Source: Cyrtodaria siliqua | Lineage: Eukaryota; Mollusca; Bivalvia; Adapedonta; Hiatellidae | DNA length: 64,000 bases | NCBI GenBank assembly: GCA_037043455.1 | Contig: JAWPHD010003279.1 | Coordinates: forward strand, 124,001 to 188,000 | Direction: 5' to 3' | In this document: piece by piece, positions 35,201 through 45,890 of the stretch | Layout: the number at the start of each line of letters is the position of its first letter | Position numbering within the stretch: the first letter of the stretch is position 1 | Program-made: the position numbers and the translations under genes | The notes under the pieces: generated by a model | The model's input: the letters and a program-made list of their open reading frames with translations, nothing else | Database searches by the model: none | What the model was told of the DNA's origin: nothing

Positions 35201-35885
35201 CAACCAATTTTGGATTATGGATTATGGTGACACTATTTAGGGAAATTGCTCTAGCAACAATAATAATAGAATCCAAAATATCCAAAAGGGAGCTGCTCGG
35301 ATCATCCTTAATAAGCCATATGATGCATCTTCAAAACCCTTATTTAAAGAGCTTAAATGGTTAAATGTCCATGATCGAATACAATTTCATAAAGCAGTGC
35401 AGGTTTACAAATGCGTCAATAATCTTGCTCCAGACTATCTTACATCTTTGTTTCAAAAGGTTCATTCCTCTTATAAATTAAGGACTTGTTCAAATGGTGA
35501 TCTAATCGTCCCGAAACATAGGCTAAGTATATACAAACAAAGTATTCGTTATTCTGGTGCTGTCATATGGAACTCGATCGCACCTCCAATGCGACAAGAC
35601 ATATCAAAGAATTTAAAAAGAAATATTATTCCTATCTTTTAGGTAATACTAGTTAATTTTAATTTGCTTGCATTTGGTTAAGTACTTTAAATTAACTTTA
35701 AAAGATTTATATATTGGGACTTTTGATTTTACAACAGGAAACTCTTCAGAATTGTATAATATTGTATGTATATAACCATGTGTGTGTGTTACATGTTTCT
35801 TCATTTGATGGCCTCAAGGGAGAACAATTGTTGTAAATTTATTGACCATCATTAAATAAAGCATTTATTATTATTATTATTATAA
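32225..35885 (+). pseudogene. non-LTR retrotransposon (LINE), decayed
   Basis: Open from about 32226. The endonuclease domain has LKIANINIGQ, NMFGICETWL, IIICSVNRPPSS, EIIVVGDTNYN and SASDHYPV (the conserved SDH). The reverse transcriptase has VVPIYKSGHADDPGNYRPIS, SGFRKSHS, ELVFIDFKKAFDLVNHELL, GVPQGSILGPLLF and FADDVTLS (the catalytic box, usually YADD or FADD). The C-terminal tail has KELKWLNVHDRIQFHKAVQV. The 3' end is an (ATT)n run (35866-35882). Stops at 32622-32624, 34118-34120 and in the QSLIL-stop-KQG segment, plus frameshifts in the endonuclease part, mean it is dead. CR1/L2/Jockey-group by motif style. It sits in a probable host intron. Confidence 0.85.
34135..34842 (+). repeat. 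354-bp tandem duplication inside the RT core
   Basis: 34135-34488 and 34489-34842 differ at one base (GTAACT versus GTTACT). Each carries FIDFKKAFD through FADDVTLSTS, including GVPQGS and the catalytic FADD. 354 is divisible by 3, so the frame is kept. Both copies have the same in-frame TAA, so the stop came first. Short CAAAGCT sequences flank the junction region. Confidence 0.95.
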
Positions 35886-36269
35886 CTTTGTTAGCATGCT
35901 TTTAACAGTTTATTTATCTATGGATTCTACTCATATATATAGATATATCATTCTAACGCTCATTTTGGTAAATTTTCAATAGTGGCTGTTTTGCGTTTAT
36001 GCGAAAAGTGTCAGTGAATCACATTACATCAGACATTCACATTACCATGGGGTAGGGATTAGTTTAGTCCCAAAAGTATAAGGCACAGCACTCGTGTTTT
36101 TGAGATTGAACGACGGACATGCGTAGTTGAGCAGTCAGTAGTCTCAAACAATAGCACGCACGCACGCACTCGGGAAACACATATATCAGGTGCATCAATT
36201 TTTAAGTTAACTTGTATTTAATTTCTGTGCAATTCATATCGTTCCATTAATTGTGTATCTCGTATTTAG

Positions 36270-36351
36270 GAAGTCCAACTATTCAGCTCAAGGCTGGACG
36301 CCATAGAGTATTCACACAAACGGAGAATCGACTATCTGGGCGGAAAACAAG
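36270..36351 (+). CDS. candidate exon, continues coiled-coil protein
   Basis: Preceded by a splice acceptor, TCTCGTATTTAG, and followed by AACAAG|GTGATG. Open in phase 0, matching the end of the exon at 31481: EVQLFSSRLDAIEYSHKRR, then IDYLGGKQ, leaving phase 1. Charged and helix-prone, consistent with an extension of the coiled coil. Only 82 bp, so support comes mainly from the paired splice sites and matching phase. Confidence 0.5.
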
Positions 36352-36413
36352 GTGATGATTTATTATTACAAAATGAGCAGTATGCTTTTTATATATTAGT
36401 TCAATACATAGAG

Positions 36414-36562
36414 GATCTTAAACGAGTTCCCATTTCATATAAGATTTATGAAACGAGTTATGAATTATTTTAATTTTAACGAGCCTTTTGGCGAGTTAAA
36501 ATTAAAAATAATTCATAACAAGTTTCATAAATCTTATATGGAATGGGAACGAATTTAAGATC
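36414..36562. mobile_element. 149-bp near-perfect palindrome
   Basis: GATCTTAAACGAGTTCCCAT is mirrored by ATGGGAACGAATTTAAGATC. The arms continue through TAAGATTTATGAAAC and AATTATTTTTAATTTTAAC to a centre at GAGCC TTTT GGCGAG. The whole can form one hairpin. No target duplication is obvious. Confidence 0.85.
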
Positions 36563-36639
36563 TTTTTTATCACATAACATTGCAATCAAATTAGTAATAA
36601 TTAATTCAGATGGACATAGAACCGCCACGGATCAGAGAC

Positions 36640-37235
36640 CTGGATTTTGTGCACGACACATCGTCTTGTTGTGGTGAGCACTTGTGCTAAGTTATTTGAA
36701 AATCCGTCCATGAATGCCAGAGTTATTGACCGGACACAATTTGACTTTTGACCTCCAAGTGTGACCTTGACCTTGAAGACCTGGGTTTTGCGCGCGACAC
36801 ATCGTCTTGTTATGGTGATCACTTGTGCCAAGTTATTTAAAACTCCCTGCAGGGGTTGTGACGTTACGGTCCGGACACGAAATTGCGTACCTGTTTTTGA
36901 CATATGAACTGCAAGTGTGACCTTGACCTTTGAGGTACGGACCTGGGTTTTGTGCGCGACACATCGTCTTGTTATGGTGATCACTTGAGCCAAGTTATTT
37001 AAAAATCCCTGCAGGGATTGTGACGTTACCGTCCGGACACGAAATTTCGTACCTGTTTTTTACCTATGAACTTTAAGTGTGACCTTGACCTTTGAGGTAC
37101 GGACCTGGGTTTTGCGCGCGACACATCGTCTTGTTATGGTGATCACTTGTGCCAGGTTTTTTAAAAATCCCTGCAGGGGTTGTGACGTTACGGTCCGGAC
37201 ACGAAATTGCGTACCTGTTTTTGATCTATAAACTT
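36640..37235. repeat. tandem repeat, about 155-160-bp unit
   Basis: Units carry GTGACCTTGACCTTTGAGG, CGACACATCGTCTTGTTATG, GTGATCACTTGTGCCAAG and GTGACGTTACGGTCCGGACA. The three best copies have the first motif at 36767, 36918 and 37079. Apparent minus-strand frames reflect the repeat. Confidence 0.85.
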
Positions 37236-37244
37236 CGATTACTA

Positions 37245-37273
37245 TATGCCCCCGAAAATTTTTCGGGGGCATA
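37245..37273. repeat. 29-bp hairpin TATGCCCCCGAA / TTCGGGGGCATA
   Basis: TATGCCCCCGAAAA and TTTTTCGGGGGCATA pair almost without a loop. It ends the tandem repeat before it. Such arms look like the ends of a MITE with its middle lost. Confidence 0.8.
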
Positions 37274-40200
37274 AAAATCCAAATAAGGTAAAGAGCAAGA
37301 TTAAACATTACACCATAGCTGTTATGGATCTCAAGTTATAAAAAACTCTAAAACAATCGACACTTTCCTTGCCATTATAAAGATATAGAGAACCAAAGTT
37401 TACCATTTGTGAAATTACCTCCCTTTACATTGAAATAAGAGCGAAACCATAATTTCTGTAAAACATGTAGATTACCACGTGTTGCTATTGTTTTCGGATA
37501 TTTATTTTGAGACTTATTCCCGCCATACAACTGATAAGTCTGTAAGTTGTATTTCCCATGACTGCTTCTACACTAGAATCTGGTCAACGGGATTTATATG
37601 TTATTTACTTGCTAAACTTATATTCATCAGTATACAGTGTTGCACTTGCTTCGCGTTGAGTCCAACAATAATCCGTGTCACACATATAAACAGATTGTTT
37701 TGTTGAACATGTAATAGTTAAAGTACGGTCAAATCGAGCTGGTTGATTTAAACATCGAGAGGGGCGTAGCCCGTCGAGGTGTTTAAACCAACCAACTAAC
37801 GAGATGAGACCATACTCTATTTTTTTGTAGCATATCCATTTCAGCTGTCTGTCATACTCTAACTTCCAATAAGTAATAGATAGAGTAATAGATAGAGTAT
37901 GGTCTCATCAAAGGTAAATCGCATACAAGGTCACTATTTCCCAATGCCATGTTTTGGTTACGAAAATCTTCCCAGAAAAGTTTATAATTACTTATAGAAC
38001 GTTTTATATCAACCCATTATGAACAATATCCATACCACCACACAACTATATAAAGGTCAAGGTCAAGGTCACAGTTAAGGTAATCGGCTCAATCGAAAAG
38101 TGATGTGATGATTATAACAGTCATTAAAACGTATGCATATCGTCATCAAACTTTGTATATCTACACCGACTGACACTAGTTATGTACCATGCATTTGCAG
38201 CAACTCTGCAGTTTTGCAGTTGAGAAGGTTCTAAGCCCATTCTGCATATTTTATCTAGATGTAAATGGACAGTGAACCTGGAATGTTCATTTCTGTTGGC
38301 GCCATATAACCTGTATGTGTTGGTGCGCCGTAAAAGCCTAATTCAATTTAAATCTTGAACAATGCTCCCCCACTCCCTCACACCCACCCAAAAGGCGACG
38401 ATCTGATCCAACTTAGGATGAACACAATATAGCTCATTGTCATGTTCATTTAATACTGCGTGGATATTAGGCTCAATGTCCTTATATTAGTGTTGTTTAT
38501 AACATGAATGAAAGCAAGAATTACTAATTAAATTGTTATTATGACGAGTTTTATAATTTAACTTCTCAGTTGTGTCAGTATAAAATTACAGGGACTGGAG
38601 GCGATTTGAATTCATTTCATGACTGGCAATTCTAAAATACGGTAGTTTTCTCATAAAAGATTCAGTAATTAAGTATATTTCCTTAACGAATGCAATAAGT
38701 ATACATCGTCTTTCCTTATCAAACGTTTTAAATAATAATATTATAATAAAATTACCTTTCACTAATCTTTTTTTCTATCACTTGCACTACTAAAATTGGT
38801 ACTTATAATTCTTCGTTTTTGTGCCGAGCCTAATAAACTTGATAGTAAAAGGCACTGACTTAATATTCTATTTATCATGTAGATTATCCATATTTTCTGT
38901 AGGAATTACTATTACCTATTTCTCAGAATGGAACGCTTATCGAGGACGTCGTCATGTTGTTGTTTTTTGTTTGTTTTATGACGTCAGGCAAAGTTACGTG
39001 CATGACGTCAGATAACGTTACGTACAATAAACGCCGAGGGATTCCGCATTGATTGCTTTATTGGCCAGTGCCAAATTAAAGCAAAATTTAATAGGTCACC
39101 CCTGTATTAGGCAGAAAAGTGCATATCTGCATGATAAATTAATTTAGATTGACAAACATAATGCGCTCAGTCCCTTCTAACTCGACCAATAGGAACTATA
39201 CGGTCAACATAATTTGAGCACTACTGTTAAGTCACAGACATATTAATAAATTTGTGATGGTATTTGGCTTGAATGAAACTTCTATCTATAAAACTCTTTA
39301 TGCTATGTGTGTTTAAAGTTGGGAAATATTTTGTGAAATTTTCGAACTGTGCCACTTGAAATTTACACAATGTTCATAGTGTCCAATCTATTTGTTATTA
39401 GGTCTGTGTGTAAATGTATTACTTAAGAAATAGAATATTTCCAGTGACATGTATAGTGTCCCAGATCAGTACCTAGTGGGTGGGACTTGAAGTTCATCGA
39501 TAACACGGGCCGCAGGCCCACGGTTTCGATGTGTTTCAGTCCGAAACACCAGGTTTTAATCTCACACAATATAAACTCGCTGGAAATAGTTTATTTCTTA
39601 TCTGACAAGGATTTTAATGTATCATGATACACATTTCTTAGAGTGATTGAACAAAATACAAATTCTCAAAACTTACATTGTATGCACATCTCTCAACATC
39701 AAACGAGAAAAATACGCAGCTTCAGCCTATTTAATTGTGTTGTTGGAACGTAGCGTCGCTTAAAATAACGCATTCCATTGTCTTGTTGTTTTGCATCTGA
39801 TGTATTGTCTTGTTGTTTTGCATCTGATGTTTAAAATGACTTCTCAACGGTTAACGTGTTTTCTGGCGTTTAAAATGACGTCTTAACGGTTACCGTACCT
39901 GACGTCAGAGGTATTGTACACACATTTTAAAACTTCTCCAATAACCAATTAGCCCACATCAAACTAATTGCAAAAAAGATGATTTACTGATGATTTTTCT
40001 GATAGATACATATATTGCAAAAAATCACAAAAAAAGTCTAGAAAAATCTAGATAGGGGAAAAAAGTTTTTTCATGGCTCAAAAATGTGCGTTTGTCATAA
40101 AATCAGTGCAGGTTTATGTGTATGTATAGCTGCAACATTTTGTTATGAATAATACATTTCAATGAGGTATTACAATATAAAGACATAGCTAAATAATGCA

Positions 40201-40650
40201 AATTGAAAAATTTGAATGAACAATGCATATAAATGCCTATTTTAGCACTGTTTCTTAAAATTCCCTTGTAACAAACTTGACTTGCATAGACGTTTGGCAA
40301 TTCTTTGCTGGAAAAATATAACCAGTATGACCCCTGCTCCTTGGAATATACTTTTGGGTCATATTGAGGCATGTTAAAGTCCCTTCAAGTGGCAAATTTT
40401 ATAACATATGTACAATGTTTCTAAATCTGTATATGACTAAAACATTTTGAGAATCGAAACTCTATAGACACAATATGAACCCTTTTAACCAGCCAGGACA
40501 AACTCCAAAACTTCAGCGTTAAATTAAGCGTTATCAACTCCTAATTATTTTTACGCATATTCAATCCCGGATATTTTACGAACACGTGAATACGTTTAAT
40601 CGATACATATACATAATTATTTGACCTGAACACGTGGATAGAGTTTTAAT
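37274..40650. other. no recognised gene; short motifs and hairpins only
   Basis: 37803-37909 has inverted arms GATGAGACCATACTCTA / TAGAGTATGGTCTCATC. 37748-37785 has a small hairpin, CATCGAGAGGGGC / CCCGTCGAGGTG. 39782-39830 has TTGTCTTGTTGTTTTGCATC twice. TGACGTCA occurs three times (see findings). No supported exon. Confidence 0.4.
38053..38071 (+). promoter_or_regulatory. three overlapping AGGTCA nuclear-receptor half-sites
   Basis: AAGGTCAAGGTCAAGGTCA gives direct repeats of the extended half-site TCAAGGTCA used by monomeric receptors such as ERR and FTZ-F1. This may be only a remnant of the family at 36640-37235, which carries the same motif in reverse. Confidence 0.3.
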
Positions 40651-40653
40651 AAA

Positions 40654-40822
40654 TGCTCGACCTGTAAGTGAGGACGTGTCGATTCTTACGGATGGCGGGA
40701 GGTGTACAGTACTGGTTCTACCCAGGAAAAGTGGGTGGTCTGCCTCCACAACAAAAAATCGACTGTCATATATAACCTTACTTTTGTTGAAAATGACGTA
40801 AAACACCATACAAACAAACAAA
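40654..40822 (+). mobile_element. SINE, head-truncated copy
   Basis: Matches the body of 21183-21435: CCTGTAAGTGAGGACGTGTC, GGCGGGAGGTGTACAGTACT, GTGGGTGGTCTGCCTCCAC and AAATGACGTAAAACACCAT, with the CAAA tail. The tRNA-like head is missing. Confidence 0.85.
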
Positions 40823-41611
40823 AGTATTGTAATTTTGCCATTATTTGGCGGGTTACTTCTTTAACATTTTAAGTGTGTGTTGTTAATGCAGTCACTACTC
40901 TGTTATGCATAGAGCCTTACCGTAACTTACAGCCAGACTATGCTCATACGAATGCAAAATCAAATAGATAACATAGTTTGTGGAAGACATAACTTAGGAG
41001 CCGAACTCAATCAACGCAGTAGAATATAATAATACTTTGAAACATATGCCAAATTTATCATTTCATTTTCATATCACGAACACATCTAAGAACTTATGCA
41101 CTTTTGCATTGTGCCCTATGAATGACCTTGCTTACTATGAAGCAGGGTCAATGGATCATTTTGCAGTATAGGTAGTGCATACATAACAAACATGTGTCAA
41201 CACACATTAAAAAGTTAGCATACCAAAAAAAGTAAAATGATTTCAAAATCAGAAGGGAAATCAGATAAACACGAAATTTGGACATAATATTTTCTGGCTT
41301 AAATATGTTTTCTACTGAAAAGTATGGACTAATTTAATAATAGTTTACTATGAGAACATAAGTGAAGAGGCTTCAAATGTCAACATCCTCTTCTAGAGCT
41401 TTTGTAACATGACTTTCATTATATCACTTTTAATACTAAGTGGTGAACAGGATAGGTTGTGGTAGTGTCTTGATAGAGCTCTTGCAGCGATCAGAACGGT
41501 AACTTGTGTATATCTATGCCTACAATATTAATAGAAGCTACTTGTAATTTTGCAATATTAGTACTTCACCCCACCTTGCAGTAAGCATGACACAATTATA
41601 AATGCTAATAA
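40823..41611. other. no recognised gene
   Basis: AT-rich, no supported exon or repeat. Confidence 0.35.
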
Positions 41612-41830
41612 CCACAGCGGTGGCGTAATGGTAGAGCATTCGCCTCGCATGCAGAATGTCGTAGGTTCAATACCCAGCCGGGTCATACCAGTGACTTTAG
41701 AAAACTGATACTAGTAGCTCCACCGCTTGACGCTTGGAATATCAGCATATACTGGGTAGTGCTATGACTGATCGGCCTGTTGTCAGTATATTGTGACTGG
41801 GTGGGGTATCAATATAATGATCAACCCTAA
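41612..41830 (+). mobile_element. SINE with tRNA-Gly/Ala-like head
   Basis: Head: GGTGGCGTAATGGTAGAGCA (box A region), GCCTCGCATG (anticodon region) and GTAGGTTCAATACCCAGCC (box B region, one mismatch to consensus). The body follows with GTAGCTCCACCGCTTGACGC and ACTGGGTGGGGTATC. The stems do not close as in a working tRNA. Confidence 0.65.
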
Positions 41831-42406
41831 ATAGGGCTAATGTACATGCACATCTTGTTGCAAATAATATATAAATCGGTAAAGGGTATTCAAGCTTTTT
41901 GTGATGTTGTACTAGATTTGGCATTAACATTCAATAGTGAAAGCTATGAGTTATTGATATACTAGTAATTAACATTGCGAATTATGGCATAGAAGTAGTA
42001 TAACTGACAAGTATAATGCTGCAACATCAATTACTATAGTATAATATGCTAAACTATATAAGTATATTTACCCATGTTTGTGTAGGAACAGTTAGTTATA
42101 TTGAAAGAAATGTCTAAAAACCGTTCAGCTCTATTATGACCATTAATATGGTATTTTCAAGAAGTGTGCGCAGTTACAGCGTAAGTTCTCTCCATTACGA
42201 ATGAGGCTAACAATAACGCTAACAATAGATTAATAAATCATTGCCGATAGCTACAATATAGTGGTCAATATATTATCCGCCCTCCACCCACACCCCACCC
42301 CAACCCTAACACCCGGCGCTTCACCATAAATCTTAATTTCAGTATTTACTTTTCACTTTTCCAAAAATAATTATCGAGGAATGATGCTAACAATGGGATA
42401 TTAATA

Positions 42407-42907
42407 CACTGGCCGGAATCACGTGACCTGAATTGGTGTTACTCACGCAAAAATGGCGACCAGAGGCCTCGATTGAGGCGAAATTTTACACTTTAAACAG
42501 GTATGTCGTTTTTACTACTGCATTGTTTGTCACTGTACACAGCCTAACATGTGCGCCGATTCTAGCGCTTTTGGGCAGTACCAATGTTTTCCCCAGCCAC
42601 AGCCTGAGTATCGAGAAGACTCTTGGAATGTGTTCAGATTGTCGAAAATTTCAATAGATGTTATCCACGCACACATCGTGATATCGTAGTTATTTATCTA
42701 TTTATATATATATACCTTTCATTTATGTCTCCACATTTGCTCTAGAGGCTTATTGAAGCAAGTAATACTTTTACCCATACTTTCATGTCGCTGTTCTCAC
42801 GTAAAATGGCTTTTCGATGATTATTTGATAAATGATGTGGTACACGCACAATTATAGATACGGTGTTGTGCACGCCAATAATCTGGGAAAGTGGTGTTGC
42901 ACACGCA
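42407..42907 (+). repeat. left terminal inverted repeat with promoter-like stretch and first exon
   Basis: Closely matches the reverse complement of 48194-48686. It contains an E-box, TCACGTGACC (42419-42428), a YY1-like AAAATGGCGACC and a splice donor, TTTAAACAG|GTATGT (42500/42501). Both copies keep these. An upstream ATG in AAAATGG opens only a seven-codon frame, so the exon is probably untranslated leader. The longer frame through the repeat lacks an ATG start. Confidence 0.75.
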
Positions 42908-43497
42908 CCAACCTATATATGGGTGTAATGTTCACCGTTGACCAATATCCATCACGTAATTTTGAAAAGTAGATGTTGGAAGTAGTGTTTTCTCGAATTT
43001 AATAATGCATTGAAATTTAATATATTGTATTGCTTCTGATTTAAGGAGCTTTACAATCTACATATATCCCTCAAGATCCCGACGTAACAGATCTTTTACA
43101 CTACTTTACCCTCACATAACTCTTTTATGTAGTGAATTACGACAGTTAAATGACCGTTTAAATGCATCTTTAATCAATAACAGACGCAGATATACATATT
43201 CCACAGTCTAATGTGTATTTACACAATTGCTTCCCTTGTTGGTATTTTGCCATTGACAGTATTGTTGTGAGAGTTGAAATGTAAACATATTAAAGGCCAC
43301 ATTGGTCTGGAAAATCCAATTTAGATCTTATACTTACTGTGCTTTCTTATTAATTACAAGTATAGCTCTTGTTAAAGATGTAATTCCTAAGAAATTTACA
43401 TTTTAAATGAAAAAATATGTTCCACTCAGCAGATCTGCTACACTGTGCTTTAATGTATTGTCCGAATTTGTCACATATTTTTTATTAATAGATCTAG

Positions 43498-43574
43498 TTG
43501 CAAACGGTGTAGACCCTGATCAGATATGGCATGTCAAGTTGAGCAGCCGATCCGGGTCTACGCTGTTTGCAAAT
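43498..43574. repeat. hairpin repeat with TAGACCCTGATCAG arms
   Basis: TTGCAAACGGTGTAGACC and GGGTCTACGCTGTTTGCAA are inverted around an inner GATCAG / CCGATC pair. Relatives lie at 45500-45570, 45758-45828 and 46736-46806, all inside the 6.28-kb element. Confidence 0.75.
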
Positions 43575-43644
43575 GTTCTGTAGTTGGAAATCTCAAAGCG
43601 GCGCTCATTTACACATTTATGTACATGTATTTCAGAAATCGACG

Positions 43645-44363
43645 ATGGAAGGTATTGAGACAAGCATTTGCCGCACATGCGGGCGGCAATTTCGATCACG
43701 TTCTGGCCTAAGCAGCCACGAGAGAAGGCACGAAAATAAGGCGCCCTACAAGTGCTGTGGGAAGGTTTTTTTTAGTCGTGCGAACCTGACCCGTCATAGG
43801 TGAGCTTAACAGAGAAGGCGGATTGTTCATAATGTTCAGTAGTAGTCTAGGAAGCATATTTACTACTAAGTAGTAGTAGTAGCTTCTATTACTTTTTTCT
43901 GAGTTTGTTGTATACTTCGATCTAATTGAAAAAAAATACTGTCTAGGTGATTCCTTGTTAAAGAACTTTATACTGCGTCACATGGATCTACATTTTGAGT
44001 TGTTCAGCAGGGTAACACTATGCTCATTGATCACAAAAAATCTATTTGATATTTCATTGAACAATTGAAATCTAGATTTTTATATCAGAATCATTTTCAT
44101 TACAAAGTTTATTTAACTGCAGGTGTTCGTGCCACGGCCAGGAGAAGGCATTCAAGTTCACGGTGTGTGCACGAGCTTTCGCATTGAACGCAGATCTCCA
44201 TAGGCAAGCCACACAGCACCATAACGCAACGTACACATGCGACACCTGTGACTTTACAACCAATTTTAAGCACATATTTGAAGATCACGTTGCAGCGCAT
44301 GACGGAGCCAGACGTCATGTGTGTACCTGTGGTAAAGCGTACAAGTACAGAGACATAAATTAA
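43645..44363 (+). CDS. C2H2 zinc-finger protein, two coding exons
   Basis: Exon A follows the acceptor TGTATTTCAG (exon from 43636), ATG at 43645, and ends 43799 at the donor GTGAGC. Exon B follows TTTAACTGCAG at 44123 and ends in TAA at 44361-44363. Phases match (AG|G gives Arg), giving 131 residues. Fingers in order: CRTCGRQF...SSHERRH is a full C2H2; KCCGKVFFSRANLTRH is next, with an odd Cys pair; VCARAFALNADLHRQATQHH lacks its first Cys; YTCDTCDF...EDHVAAH is full; and HVCTCGKAY is cut short by the stop. An untranslated first exon probably lies in the left terminal repeat (donor 42500/42501). Likely a DNA-binding protein in the nucleus, perhaps for the element's own ends (inference). The degraded third finger leaves function uncertain. 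Confidence 0.65.
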
Positions 44364-44386
44364 AATGAACAATGTAAAGGGTGTGC

Positions 44387-44870
44387 ACAGTGTATAAACA
44401 ATTCTACTTCCGGTTTGTACTACTTACTTCCGGTTTGTACTACTTACTGCGAGTGTATTGTGATACGATAGATGCTGATCTTCGCAAGATAAACACGACA
44501 AACGCCACATTCCACCGTTCCTTACTAGTCTTATTTTACAAAGATCTCACCACAATATTTGACCACATACAATCATTGGTAGAATGTTCGCAGTAAAGTG
44601 TACAATCATTTTATATGAACCGGGTAAGCCATTCAATCAATTCAATAAGGTGTACAGTATAGCGAGCATTCTATCAATGAATGTATGTGTGTCAAATATT
44701 GTGTTATAACGTGTTGTGGTAAAAGGTATGATCTTTGTAAAAATAAGACTTGTAAGGAACGATGGAACAAGGCGTTTGTCGTGTTACCTCGCGAAGATCA
44801 GCATCTATTGTATCACAATACACTCGCAGTAAGTAGTGCACACTGGAAGTAGAATTGCTAAATACACTGT
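44387..44870. mobile_element. 484-bp foldback element
   Basis: ACAGTGTATAAACAATTCTA on the left pairs with the reverse of TAGAATTGCTAAATACACTG on the right. The arms continue through ACTACTTACTGCGAGTGTAT and AGATGCTGATCTTCGC. The left arm has a 19-bp duplication around ACTTCCGGTTTGTACTACT. Nested within the 6.28-kb transposon. Confidence 0.8.
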
Positions 44871-45373
44871 AGTGTATCATGCACGCTACCTAGTTCATCT
44901 GCTCAAAGGTACACTTTTGGTTTAAAAGCTCCTTTTTAGGGGCATATGCCACTAATAAATGTAGTTGCATCCTTTTTTAATGGTTCAACATAGATTTTGT
45001 ACATGTATACTGTTTATTTAATTCTGATGACGAGTATATTTAACTCATCATCCTGTGACAACAATGCTTACAATAAACCTTTGATCTAGAACTGCGGCAA
45101 TCCGATGTTATCAAACTTCTCGCACCTGTTAATGGTCACAAGGGATAAATCATATCTCCAGCATGCATTTTGACATAGGTTACTTTGAGACAATGATTCG
45201 CGACAGACGAGCTTTGAAATCCACACGAGCTGTTCTTGTTCGCTTTACTGAACTTGTATGTTTTTATGAAGACGCAATGTCACGGCAGATAAAACAGGTT
45301 ACGCCAAGAAAAGTTTAAAAGTTTTTTACGTATTTTTACGTATATCAGAAGAAATATTGATTGGTTATATTTT

Positions 45374-45890
45374 TTATGATACTCTCAGGCAAGAGTTTTT
45401 GATGTGTATTTTTATCGGTATTTTTATAAGTTTATATGCATTGTGATACAAAGAATAATACTTAGTGAAAGGAGAAAGGGTGTCTTCACAATTGTCCAAA
45501 CAGTGTAGACCCAGATCAGTCACTGCATCTGCTTTTCTGTTCTGATCACTGGATCGCGCTGTTTGCAACAGTAGTGGAGGAGTGAGGATTTACCAACAAT
45601 GTAAACCATGATTCGGTATATTGTTATGATTTTATGATACTCTCAGGCAAGAGTTTTTGATGTGTATTTTTATCTGTATTTTTATAAGTTTGTGTGCATT
45701 GTGATACAAAGAAAAATACTTAGTGAAAGGAGAACTGGTGTCTTCACAATTGTCCAAACAGTGTAGACCCAGATCAGCCACTGCATCTGCTTTGCAGCGT
45801 CTGATCTGGATCGCACTGTTTGCATAAGTTATGGACGGGATAGTGATATTCTAACGATTTACTGACAGTGTAGACCCTGATCAGACCACG
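45374..45890. repeat. 258-bp direct tandem duplication
   Basis: ATGATACTCTCAGGCAAGAG, GATGTGTATTTTTATC, TTAGTGAAAGGAGAA and GTCCAAACAGTGTAGACCCA occur at 45376 and again at 45634. Each copy includes one hairpin repeat. A third partial TAGACCCTGATCAG arm follows at 45867. Confidence 0.85.

Noticed and set aside
36601..37308. Minus-strand open frames of 130 and 82 residues with repeated RTVTSQPLQG
   Set aside because: They follow the 155-160-bp tandem repeat exactly and have no start or splice context.
42433..42657. 75-residue protein conserved in both terminal repeats
   Set aside because: The copies are identical because they are inverted repeats; there is no ATG start and a splice donor lies inside the frame, so an untranslated exon is more likely.
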